Below are positions 29,784 through 42,730 of a stretch of DNA of 64,000 bases, one piece after another (the stretch's first letter is position 1; every line of letters begins with the position of its first letter). The notes beneath the pieces are model-generated. The model ran no database searches, was not told the origin of the DNA, and saw only the letters and a program-made list of their open reading frames with translations. Where the stretch lies: assembly GCF_026151205.1 (NCBI RefSeq), contig NC_087082.1, positions 14,293,365-14,357,364 of the forward strand. The letters are read 5' to 3'. Position numbers and translations under genes: made by a program. Source of the DNA: Bolinopsis microptera (taxonomy: Eukaryota; Ctenophora; Tentaculata; Lobata; Bolinopsidae).

Positions 29784-32700
29784 CGTCATCAAGTGAGGAC
29801 ATACACCCACGTTTAGAACCTGACCGCTCCACCTCCTCCACCACATTCACCCTTCTTTAGTTGGTAGCAGGGAGTCTCCATGGTTACATGGGCAGTTCAA
29901 GGTACTCAACAGCACTGTGGAGAGGTTGTAACACTGTTACATTAACACTGTTACATTTGCAAGATTTACCACGTTACTTTACTCACTGTTACATTTACAA
30001 TGATTTACACTGGTTACATTATGTTTTCTACTTCTAACCAAATATTCTAGTGGTAGCTACAGTAGAGAATTGTGTACCTTATCACACAGTAAATCTTATT
30101 TATCTACTAAAATGATCCTATAGCATCATCAAGACAGGGTACAAATCACCCCTTGTTTTCAGGTGTTAATGAGGAGGACTATGGCGGTCCTAACTTGCGT
30201 TTAGCAGGGTACACCTCAGTACACTCTTACTGTTGAACATCGTCTTCAGATGTATTCGGTGTACGGGCCTGTTAGGGGTTATTCAGGTCAAACGGGGATT
30301 ATTTAGTTGTGATCAAAAGAAATCCTCCGCGATAAAATTAACACATAGTAAGTTTTAAGTCAACAAGTAAAATTTTAATAGCCAGAAGAAGAAATACTCC
30401 ATGGACCATAGTAGAAATAAAGCTCTTCTAGCATAGGAAACTGAACCTGGATATCCGGCTGAATCCGGTTCAGCCGGATATTCGGCTCTTTAATCTCCGG
30501 TTTCGGTTTCGGTTTCGGTCGGTTTCCAATAATTTTTCTGGCCGGATATTAACAGGCATTCTTTTTTAAGTGTTCTAAAATGTATAATATTTCTGTCAAA
30601 ATTCTTATAAGGGGCATCCGTCCTAATTGCTCTCAGTGACCTGGTATTAAATTCAACGCCTCCACGGTCGCCTGTATCATGTCAGCGAATGTTCAAGACC
30701 GTTGATGTGAGATTTTTGAGTGGCGTTAGAGTCCAAAACAGCTACCATTTATGCTTTACTTATGAGCATTTCAAGCAGAGCAGAGGGTCCCAGCCTTTAT
30801 TGTGGTAAACAAAACCGTTGCTAACTCCCCTTACATCGTCAAGGATTAACAAAAGGCCATCATGCCATTAAAACTGCTTGGCATTATCCTCGGTTATATT
30901 GACGCCACGAACTTATAAGAGCTTGCACTGGCTGCTGGATCTTGGGCTTGACTTTACTGAAGCAATTGGTACATTTGTGCTAGCAAGGCGTCCGTGAATT
31001 TTGCAATGTTTTGATTTTATTCCAACTCGTTTCTAGCTCTGCTCATTACAGCAGAATCACAGTGACCTCTGCACTGCTCGCACAAATCTCAATACAAAGT
31101 GACTGCTGCTCACAGCGCAGAAGTTTGGTTGAAATTTGAAATAGGGCAGTGAACACAGTTAGTCGGACCTGTAAGCACTTTTCTCATTGGTCACATGGCT
31201 TGTAATATTATAATTGATTAAAACCACAATCAAGGATTCTCTCAATTTTCGGCAGCCTTAAATATCTTCATTCTTATTACCCGGTTCCGGCCCGGAAAAA
31301 TGCGACAAACCGGGAATATCCGGTCTTTTTCTGTCCGGCAGCCAGACAACCTCTAGACGGTCGGTTCCTAATCTAGCAAAACGGGGGGAATGCAACGTCA
31401 ATACTGTCAATTAAGTCAATTACATGTAATCTCAATTAATGTCATATTAATGTCAATTAATGTCAGTTTTTGCAAAATTTTGGAATATGACATTAATTGA
31501 CAATGATATTTTTCGACCAGAGATTATGTAGTTCCTACCATATTTTTAGCACTTTAGAAACGTGTATATCATCAATTTATTCACTACTATCACATATGAA
31601 ATGTGAATGTGAAAAATTCAGGATCATTAAAAACAATAAAACTAAATAATACGGTTTCCCCCGGGGGGGAAAAACAAAACAAAAAAAAAAAAAAATTTTT
31701 TTAATTTTCTTAATTGGGCTTGGCCATCCAAGGCGTGGTTCTCAACATCATCAGAACTTAAAACCCAACATTAACGAAATGCCTTCATGACATTTTATTT
31801 TTGAATAACGGATTTCTTACAGCTAACATTACTCCTTCATACTAAAAAGAGCCGATTCTAGATATTTTACCTGTATAAGAAACCAATAAAATATGGGCGT
31901 GGCCGGTGGGGACCGAGATGGGAAGGAGTTGGAAGCTGAAATTTTTTGGTGGTCTTTGAACCTAAGGATCAACAGATAAGAAACATACTTCATAATTATT
32001 AGGACATTTTGTTTTTTTGAACCGATTCACTTACATAGACGTGAAATATTCTTGAATATTTATCGAATTAATGTCAATTATATGTCAATTCATGTCAATT
32101 AATGTCAATTAATGTCACTTAATGTAATTATGTCAATTAATGTCAATGTCAGTTGGGGTTTTATGGGAACACTGACATTAATTGACGTTTCATCACCCCA
32201 GCAAAACAGTCCCTAAGTGGAAGAGTACCCTACCAGATACCCCAAGGAAGGTACATATCAGTACGTTAGCAGCCTGGTTCTTAACGGTGATATTAACAAG
32301 GTTGACCTGGCGGTCAGAGAGAGGGAAACGTGGTTACTGTTTTTCTCGAAAGTGCTTTCATCCCCCATACGGCGTTACAGTCCGGTGTTTAATTAGACTG
32401 TGTTAATTAGACAGTTAATAAGAGATGATTAATAATTTCTCCCTGCTAAAATTAAAATATTTAATCTATCAATGATATGACCCTGACTACACTCGCCACG
32501 AGCTACCCAATTACTACAGGAGTGGCCCAGAAGTAACTGCCCATAAGCGACCCTTTAATAACTACGTAATTCTTCTTAGTATTGCACAGAAATTTCAGAG
32601 GAGTTGATAGATATGAGTCAAACTTATTTTTGTTTTTATTCGCAATCGCAAACTCTGCGAGAGAGAAATAAAAACAATTTAATAATCCCCCGGGGCTGCA

Positions 32701-34755
32701 CAATTCTATAACACACCTCACCTAATAAGGTTCCATCGTTAACCGTATTGACCACCCGGACAATATCACACTTCATCAGGAGCACGCACTTTGGTTGAGG
32801 AAGGCTGTTACTCCTTGACTCCCCCGTTACCATGTACTCCCGTCTCTTCACACTCTGGATGACTCTTGTAGCCCTGTTTTTAATGTTACAATTATCTATC
32901 AGATAATCTAAAACCCCTGTATTTTTGTTTAAACATAGTGGGCACTATCATTTAAAGTACTTTTTAAGATGAAAACCTACCGGAAATAAGGTTCCCGGCA
33001 TAATTAAGCAACATTGAAACATTTCATACTAAAAAAGATATTCTTATGAGAAGGTAAGGTGGTCACTGTCCTTTATAATCGAATGAAATCACCAACCTAT
33101 CTTGTTTGATATCCCTGTTGCGTGATCAGAAAAAACGTTCACTATCTCCGGTTTGGTGGTGAGGTTGAGTTTGCGTGTTTGTTGAAAGTAACTACATCAA
33201 CACCGAGCAGGATAGAAACTGTCCCACTGATACAAACGTCACAAGAGGCTCTAGTTCCTGAAATTAAGTGGGAACTTACAGGAGCTTAAGAATAGAGATA
33301 CTATGTTATAGGTGGCTTACATTATAAATTTGATGTTCAAAAGAGGTGTTTAGGAAATTGTTATGATCTTTAGTATCGAATCTACTGAGTTTGAGTATAG
33401 AACAGTGTGGTGAAACTCGCACGCCCACCGTTCTGGTAATTACATCTCTCTTCAAATCTACAACAGAGGAAACAAACCTCTTCACCTTCTTGCTTCTCGT
33501 CACCTTCAGCGTTGTTCTCGATAAACACTGTTTAAATTACCTCGCTGATATCGTACCTAGCCTATTATGATAATAATTTGATAGGACTCAACACAAGATG
33601 AATTCAATATTGATATAAATTACTTCTACATCTATTTTCTTCATTTTCATTTTTCATTCTGTATGCACTTTGACATTGCACTTTAATTGGTTATCATAAT
33701 ATTTTATCTTTGCTAGATCTAATTCAAAGCTTATTTGGGCCCACATACAATTTAAATAGAATGCATATTCCATTACCTCTGATAAAGCCAGTCAATCATT
33801 GGGGCAGGTTCATACCCCATCAACCTCCCCAAACTTCGAAAAACACACGAGCATCTGGCATACCAGGGGACAGTTTCTAAAACCGAATATCCACATTAAT
33901 ATGTTGTTACCGAGAGTGATATTTGGATTTGTGCCAATGAGGACGATAACAAAGGTCAGGTCTTAAGCAAGTGTATTATCAAACTTAATAACACCAGAAT
34001 GTAGTGTGTGGTCTGTTGTGTGTGTCTGTGTGTGTGTTCTGTGTGTAATTTCCGAACGGTTATACAAAAAAAACGGTAATAGTTACGGACTGGTTTTTTC
34101 GGTATAGTGCCGACAAACTCTGACGAAGCAATAAGCAATTTATAAAAATCGGGCGGTGTAAGTGGTTGAAATTGATGGTTTTGTACCACAAAATATGTTA
34201 CATAAATGGCTTGAGAGGACGGCAAGAGTTACGGGGCTAGCTCTCTTCTGCATATGTAGCGTTATATTACATGGCGTATTTATTACATGGTCATATAATA
34301 GACTATAAACTTATTAGGGGAGGGAGTGCTCAAACGGTCTGTTTGGATGTAGAGAGAGTTCATACTTTCATACGCAATGTATGCATGTTCACCAAGTATG
34401 AATAGGTGGGTGGTGCATGGTGTGTTAAGGGTTAATTTCTATTGATTATTCCTTAAGAATTACTATCTTTTCAAGCATACTATTGGATACGTGTGGGCAT
34501 CCGAATGAATTGCTCGCCTAATCCGGGTTTTGGGACTCAGCGGGTAATTACTCTACCCTTTTAACTGCGGCGTGAAATTCCCCGGCGTAGGCGGGTTAAC
34601 TAGTAATATTATATAATTAACAATAAATGGTTGTTTTATCGTTTACTTTGTATGTAAGAACTTCCACTGAAGGTTTTCCCAGATCAGAATAGAATTCATC
34701 TTTAGACTTTTTGGCTATGGATTATTTTTCCGAGAATATTGCTCTACTTTTTCTT
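29784..34755 (-). CDS. RRP5/PDCD11-like exon block, unit 5 (partial, frame broken as read)
   Basis: Fifth copy: about 34647-34755, 33777-33876, 33478-33556, 33093-33250, 32722-32873, 32234-32383, 30149-30268 and 29784-29918. Exon 2 is exactly 100 bp. The GT microsatellite is at 34003-34047. Confidence 0.8.
30434..31370. mobile_element. hAT-like element, unit 5
   Basis: Same element, 937 bp as read. TCTAGCA flanks both sides. Confidence 0.8.
31383..32199. mobile_element. GTCAATTAAT-repeat transposon, unit 5
   Basis: Same family, 817 bp as read. Perfect 8-bp duplications AGCAAAAC lie at 31375-31382 and 32200-32207. Confidence 0.9.
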
Positions 34756-35551
34756 CTGAAATACCAATTTTTAAAGGAATTCTGTATTTAATCAATATTC
34801 CACATCAGAAACACGGCCAGTTTCAGCGTAAATTTTGGCCGCGGACACGAATTGGTTCTACTATGTGTAATATTTGAAGAAAAATACACGATGCTGAATG
34901 AAAATCAACCGCCAGATATCGACGAGCAAAAATTACAAAGAGTCTATCTGAGGCATACTCAGGATGTTGATTTCGCGTGTTTACTATCGTGCGTAAACTA
35001 ATTACAAATGTTTGTGTTCACGTTACATAATTTGGTAATCAGAATACCACACTCCCACAGTCGCTACGTTGCCCAGTTTAGGATGTGTGATAAAAAGGTG
35101 TGATTAACGTTGCGGGAAAGTACAGCAACGAAACACAAACTTTTATCGCAGAGAACGAAATATGACTATCTTCGAGGGTATTTTTCAATGCTACACGCCA
35201 TCAACAATTTCACTTGCCATTTTCCTGATAAGATATCTGTGACATTCTTTCAGACTCTGTATTACTGTTCTAAATAATGTAGAGATAAGAACTATTTTCT
35301 TTTATTCCCTAACTAGTGTTCATTATATTTATGTAGTGTGGTTATCTTAAATTGTTTGTAATTAAACATCTTTTAAGGCGTTAATGCAGAGTACTGCCTC
35401 GGGGTAGTGCAAATCATCAATAACTAACAACTTTCGTTATTCACTATCATTTATACGCTATAATCATATTCATTTTTGTTCATTTCATTCATATTGACCA
35501 TAGCATGAGGTTCTCGAGGTCATACCGGCAGTGTTAATACAAGTGATATAA

Positions 35552-36988
35552 AGACTGGACTAGCCTGAAGTACAGACTACTGACTGAACTACAGATACTG
35601 ACTAAACTACAGACTCCTGAAGAACTAAGACTACTGACTGAACTACAGACTACTGACTGAAGTACAGATACTTAGGACTGAAGTACAGACTACTGGACGA
35701 ACTACTGATCCTGATAAGTACGACTACTGACTGACGTACAGGACTACTGGACTGAATCCAGACTATGACTGACACTACAGACTACTGACTGAAGTACAGA
35801 CTACTGAACTGAAGTCACAGGACTACTGACTGAAGTACAGACTACCTGTCTGAACTACAGACTACTGCTGAACTACCAGACTACTGGACTGAACTACAGA
35901 CTACTGACTGAACTACAGACTACTGACTGAAACTACATGCTACTGACTAAACTACAGACTACTGACTGATGAAGTACAGACTATGACTGAAACTACAGAC
36001 TACTGACTGAAGTACAGACTACTGACTGAAGTAGACTATGACTGAAGTACAGACTACTGACTGAAGGACAGACTACTGGACTGAAGTACAGACTACTGAT
36101 GAACTACAGACTACTGACTGAACTACAGACTACTGACTGAACTACAGTCTACTGAATGAACTCAGACTACTGACTGGAACTACATGCTACTGACTAAACT
36201 ACAGACTACTGACTGAAGTAACAGATACTGATCTGAAACTACAGAAACTGACTGAAGTAAGACCTATGACTGAAGTAAAGACTATGGACTGAAGTACAGA
36301 CTACTGACCTGAACTAACAAGACTACTGACTGAAGGACAGACTACTGATGAAGTACAGACCTACTTGACTGAAGTACAGACTACTGACTGAAGTACAGAC
36401 TACTGACTGAATACCAGACTACTGACTAAACTACCGGACTACTGGACTGAACTACAGCTACTGACTGAACTACAGATACTGGACTGAAGTACAGGACTAC
36501 TGACTGAAGTGCAGATACTGACTGAATACAGACTACTGACTGAAATACAGACTACTGACTGAAGTACAGACTCTGACTGGCGTACAGAACAACTGACTGA
36601 ACTACAGACTACTGACTGAACTACAGACTACTGACTGAAGTACAGATACTGACTGAAGTACAGGACTACTGGACTGAAGTACCGACTACTGAACTGAACT
36701 ACAGGCTACTGACTGACCTACAGATACTGACTGAAGTTACCAGAACTTACTGACTGAAGTATGACTACAGGACTGAACTACAGACTACTGACTGAAAAAC
36801 CTACAGACTACTGACTGAGTACAGACTTTACTGACTGAAGTACAGACTACTGACTGAACTCAGACTAATGACTGAACTTACAGACTACTGACTGAACTAC
36901 AGACTACTGAACTGAACTACAGACTAGGACTGAACTACATGCTACTGTACTAAACTACAGACTTACTGACTGAAGTAACAGATACTGA
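35552..36988. repeat. 19-bp minisatellite block, unit 6
   Basis: Same 19-bp repeat, about 1.44 kb. Marker variants lie near 35936, 36183 and 36937, with the same spacing as in the other units. Confidence 0.95.
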
Positions 36989-36989
36989 C

Positions 36990-39900
36990 CGTCATCAAGT
37001 GAGACATACACCCCACGCTTTCAGTAACCCTGACCACCTCCCATCCTCCACCACATCACCTTCTTTAGTTGGGTAGCAGGGTTGTCTCCATGGTTACAAT
37101 GGCAGTTCAAAGTACTCAGCAGCACTGTCTGAGAGTTGTAACACTGTTACATTAACACTGTTACATTTGCAATGATTTACCACTGTTACATTTACACTGT
37201 TACATTTACCATGATTTACCACTGTATTACATTATGTTAACAAACTTCTAACCAATATTCTTAGTGCGTAGCTACAGTAGAGAATTGTGTACCTTATCAC
37301 ACAGGTAAATCCTTAATTTATCCTACTAAAATGAACCTATAGCATCATCAAGACAGGGTTACAATCACCTTGTTTTCCGGGTATAATGAGGACGGGACTC
37401 TGCGGCTAACCTTGCGTTTAGCTGGGTTCACCTCCAGTACACTTCTTACTGTTGTAACATGTCCTTCAGATGTATTAGGTGTACGGAGCCCTCGTTAGGA
37501 ATTCAGGGTTCAATCAGGGGACTATTAGTGTGATATACAAGAAACATCGCGATAAAATAAACACATAGTAAGTATTTAAGTAAACAAGTATATATATTTA
37601 ATAGCCAGTAAGAAGAAATTCTCCATGGCACCATAGTAGAATAAAGCTCCTCTGATTAGGAATGCCGGATACCGGCTGACATCCGGTTCCAGCCGGATAT
37701 TCGGCTTTAATCTCCGGTTCGGTTCCGGGTTCGGCCGGTTTCCAAAAATTTGGCCGGATATTCAACAGGGACATTTTCTTTTTTTAAGTGTTCTTAAAAT
37801 GTATTAATATTTCTGTCAAAATTCTTTTAAGGGGCATCCATCTTGCTCTCAGTGACCGGTAAAATTCCACGCCTCCACGGTCGCCTGTTATCTGTCAGCG
37901 AGTGTTCAAGCCCCGTTGATTGTGAGATTTTTGAGGGGGTTGAGTCAAAACAGCTACCTTTTATGCTTTATTTTGAGCATTTCAAGCAGTGCCAGAGGGT
38001 CCCTGCTTATTGTGGTAAACAAAACCCGTGACAAAATCCCCTTTACATGTCAAGGGATAAAAACAAAGGCATCATGCCATTAAAAAAAACTTTGGACTTA
38101 TCCTCGGTTATATTGACGCCACGAAACTTATAAGAGCTGCACTGGCTGCTGGATCTTTGGGCTTACTACTGAAGCAATTTGTACATTTGTGCCTAGGCAA
38201 GCGCAGTGAATTTTGCAATGTTTTGATTTTATTCCAACTCGTTTCTAGCTCTGGCACATACGCGATCAATCAGTGACTCTGCACTGCTCGCACAACATAT
38301 CACAAGTGACTGCTTTTTTTTTTTTACTGCTCACAGCGCAGAAAAGAAGTTGGTTTGAAATTTGAAATAGGCGTGAACACAGTTAGCGGAACTGTAAGCA
38401 CTTTCTCATTGTGTCCACATGCGCTTTTAATATTTATTGAATAAAACCACACAATCAAGGATTAATCTCATTTCCGGCAGCCTTAAATATTTCTTCTTAT
38501 TACCCGGTTCCGCCGGAAAAAGCGACCAACCGCGGAATTTCCGGTCTTTTTCTGTCCGGAGCCAAAAACCTTAGACCGGTCGGTTCCTACTCTAGCACTA
38601 ACCGGGGGAATGAACGTCAATTAATGTCAATTATGTTCAATTAATGTCAATTAATGTCAATTAATGTCAATTAATGTCAGTTTTGGCCAAAACTTTCTGG
38701 AATTAGGACAATAATTTGAAATGATATTTTCGACAGAGCGAGATTATGTAGTTCTACCCTATTTTAGCACTTCTAGAACGTTTCTATCATCATTTATTCA
38801 CTACTATCACATATGGAAATGTGAATTGTGAAAAAATTCAGAATCATTAAACATAAAACTAAAATAATACCGTTTCCCGAACTTTAATTTTCTTAAATGG
38901 GCTTGGCCATCAAGGGCGTGGTTCTCAATTCACAGATTAAAACCCACATTAAACGAAATGCTTCATGACATTTATTTTTGAATAAACGAATTTACAACAG
39001 CTAACATTATCCTTCATACTAAAAAAGCCGATTCTAGATATTTTTACCGATAAGAAAACCATAAAAATATGGGCGTGGCCGTGGGGACCGAAGATGGAAG
39101 AGTTGGAAGCTGAAATTTTTTTGGTTGGTCTTTGAACCTAAGGTATCAACAGATAAGAACATATCATAATTATTTAGGACATTTTGTTTTTTTGAACCGA
39201 TCTAACTTAATAGGACGTGAATATCTTGATATTTATCGAATAATGTCAATTCAATGTCAACTAATTGTCAATTAATGTCAATTAAAGTCATATTAATGTC
39301 ATAATGTCAATTATGATCCAATGTCAGTTTTGGGGTTTTTATGGATACTGACATAAATTGACGTTGCATCCCCCCCTGCAAAACCATTCCCTAAGTGGAA
39401 GAGTACCTACCAGGTTACCCCCAAGGAAGTACATCTCAGTGTCCTGTTAGCAGCCTCTGTTTCTTACGGTGATATTAACAAGGTGACCTGGCGTCAGAGA
39501 AGAGAACGTGGTTACTGTTTCTCGAAGTGCTTTCATCCCTACCGCGTACAGTCTGTGTTAATTAGAACCTGTGTTAATTAGACAGTTAATATAAGAGATG
39601 ATTAATAATGTATCTACCTGCTAAAATTAAATAATATTTTAATTATAAATGTATGACCCTGACTACACTGCCAGAGTACCCAATTATACAGAGGGCCAGA
39701 AGTAACTGCCCATACGGACCCTTTAATAACTCACGTAATTCTTCTTAGAATTGCACAGAACTTTCAGAGATTATAGATATGAGTCAAACTTTTATTGTAT
39801 TATTCAATCTCAAACTCATGGAGGAGAGAAATAAAAACAATTTAATAATCCACCGGGGCTGCACAATTTATTAACACCTACCTAAAATAAGGTTTGCCAT

Positions 39901-41930
39901 CGTTAACCGTATTTGACCACCACCCGGACAATATCACACTTCTTCGGAGCACTCGCAATCTTGTTGAGGAAGGCTGTTACTCCCTTGACTCCTCGTTCAC
40001 CATGTACCGTACCTTCAACATCTCGGATGACTCCTTGTGACCTGTTTTTATTGGTACAACTTCAACTATCAGATTATCCTAAAACTGTATTTTTGTTAAA
40101 ATAGTTGGCACAATCATTAAAGTATTTTTAAGATTGAAAACCTACCGGAAATAAGGTTCCGGCTAATAAAGCAACATTGAAACATTTCATACTAAAAAAG
40201 AACTATTCTTATGAAGAAGGTTATGGTGGCTCACTAGTCCTTTAATCGAAATGAATATCTACCATATTCTTGTGATATCCTGTTGCTTGACAGAAAACGT
40301 TCACTATCTTCCGGTTTGTGGTGAGGTTGAGTTTGCGTGTCTTGTCAACAGTAACTACATCAACAACCGCGCAGGATAAGAACTGTCACTGATACACACG
40401 TCTCGAGGTCTAGTTCTGAATTAAGTGGAACTTACAGGATGGGTTAAAGAATAGAGATACTTATGTTATAGGTGGCTAACATTATAAATGTTGTTCAAAA
40501 GAGGTGTTTAGGAAATTGTTTATGATTAATTTCGTATCGAATCTCTGAGTTTGAGTATAGAACAGTGTGGTGAACTCTCACGCCCACCGTTCTGTAAGTA
40601 CATTTCTCTTCTTCAACTTTAAACAGAGGAAACTAAACTCTTCACCTTCTGCTTCCTCGTCACCTTCAGCGTCTGTTCTCGATAACACTGTTAATCCTCG
40701 CTGATATCAGTACCTAGCATATTATGATATAATTAGATATGGCTCAATACAAGAAGTCAATATTGATTAAAAATTACTTCTAACATCTAGTTTCTTCATT
40801 TCATTTTTCATTCGGTATGCATTTAAACATTGCACTTAATTTGTTATCAAAATATTTATCTTGAGCAGATCTAATTCAAGCTATATTTGGTGCCACACAT
40901 ACAATTAACATAGAAATCATATTCTACTTACCTCTGATAAGCCAGTCAATCCATTGGGCAGGTTTCATACACATCAACACTCACCACTTTCAGAAAACAA
41001 CACCGCAGCATCAGCATACCAGGGGACAGTTTCTAAAACAGATATCCACATTAAACATGTAGTTAGAGAGTGGATATTTGGATTTGTGCCAGATGAGGGG
41101 ACGATACAAAGGTCAGTCATAGCAAGTGTATTATCAACTTAATAACACGGAATGTGTGTGTGTTTCTGTGTGTGTGTCTGTGTGTGTGTCTGTGTGTAAT
41201 TCGACGTTATACAAAAAACAACGGTTATAGTTACGGGATGGTTTTTTCGGTATAGTGCCGACAAAACTTGGACGAAGCCCAATAAGCAAATTTTATAATA
41301 ATCGGGCCGCGTGGTAAGGTGGTTTAATTGATGGTTTTGTACCACAAAATATGTTACATAAAATGGCTTGAGAAGAAACGGCAAGAGTTACGGGGCTAGC
41401 TCTCTCTCTGATATGTATCGTATTTATTACATGCGTATATATTACATGGCTCATATAATACTATAAACTCTTTATTAGGGGAGGGAGTGCTCAAAACGGT
41501 CTGTTTGGGACTGTTAGAGAGAGTTCATACTTTATACGCCCAATGTAATGCATGTTCACAATATGCAATAGGCTGGTGTGGTGCATGGTGTTAAGGGTTA
41601 ATTTTATTGATTAATCATTAAGAATACTATCTTTTAAGCATACTATTGGATACCGTGAGGGCACTTCGAATAGTAAATTGCTCGCCTAATCCGGGTTTTG
41701 ACTCAGCGGGTAATTACTCCTACCCTTTTTAACCGGCCGGCAGTGAAATCCCGGCCGTAGGGGCGGCGGGGTTACACTAGTAATATTATATAATTAACAA
41801 TAAATGTGTTTATCGTCTTACTCTCGGTATGTAAGATCTTCCAATGGTTTTCCCAGATCAGAAATAGAATCATCTTTAGACTTTTTGGGGCTATGGATTT
41901 TTCGAGAATATATGCTTCTACTTTTTCTTT
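36990..41930 (-). CDS. RRP5/PDCD11-like exon block, unit 6 (partial, frame broken as read)
   Basis: Sixth copy and first on the transcribed strand: about 41822-41930, 40932-41032, 40638-40713, 40259-40409, 39882-40041, 39411-39552, 37369-37490 and 36990-37128. In exon 5 this copy has the CCC (gene-strand GGG) needed to read GVKGVTAFL in frame, where units 1 and 5 have lost a base. It is the copy nearest the Tudor gene, and its first exon starts in phase 0. Confidence 0.8.
37657..38589. mobile_element. hAT-like element, unit 6
   Basis: Same element, about 0.93 kb. The right duplication CTCTAGCA is clear at 38590-38597. A private T run at about 38313-38323 interrupts it. Confidence 0.8.
38604..39376. 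mobile_element. GTCAATTAAT-repeat transposon, unit 6
   Basis: Same family. The flanks AGCACTAAC and TGCAAAAC are noisy versions of AGCAAAAC. Confidence 0.85.
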
Positions 41931-42730
41931 CTGAAAAATTACAATTTTTTAATGAATTCTGTATTTAATCAATATCCACACTCAGAAACACGGCTGTTTT
42001 CAGCGTAAAATTTGGCGCGGACAAATAGTTCTACTCATGTGTAATTGAGGAAAAATACACGATGCTGAATGTAACTCAACAGCCAGATATCGGACGAGCC
42101 AAAAATTACTAAGAGTCTATCTGAGGCATTACTCAGGTAGTGATTCTCGGTGTTTAAATATAGTGCTTAAAACTATTACAAATGTTAGATGTTCACCGTG
42201 ACATATTTGGTAATCAGAATACCCACACTCCACAGTCGCTTACGTTTCCCAGGTTTAGAAGTGTGATAAAAGGTGTGTTAAAGTTGCGGGAAGTACAGCA
42301 ACGAAACACAAAACTTTTATCGCCAGCACGAAATATGACTATTTCGAGGTATTTTTACAATGGCTACACGCCATCCAACAATTTCACCTGCCTTTTCCTG
42401 ATACGATATCTGTGACATTCTTTCAGACTCTGTATACTGTTCTAAATTAATTGTAAGAGATAAGACAACTATTTTCTTCCCTTATAGTGTTATTATATTT
42501 ATGCTATGTGCTGTATATCTTAAACTTGATTGTAATTAAACATTTTAAGGCGTTAATGCAGAGTTACTGCCTCGGGGTAGTTGCAAATCCCATCAATAAC
42601 CTAAAACTTTCGTATTCACTATCATTTTATACGATATAATCATATTCATTTTTGTTCATTATCATTCATATGGACCATAGCATGAGGTCCTCGAAGGTTC
42701 CTACACCGGCAGTATTAATACAAGTGATAT

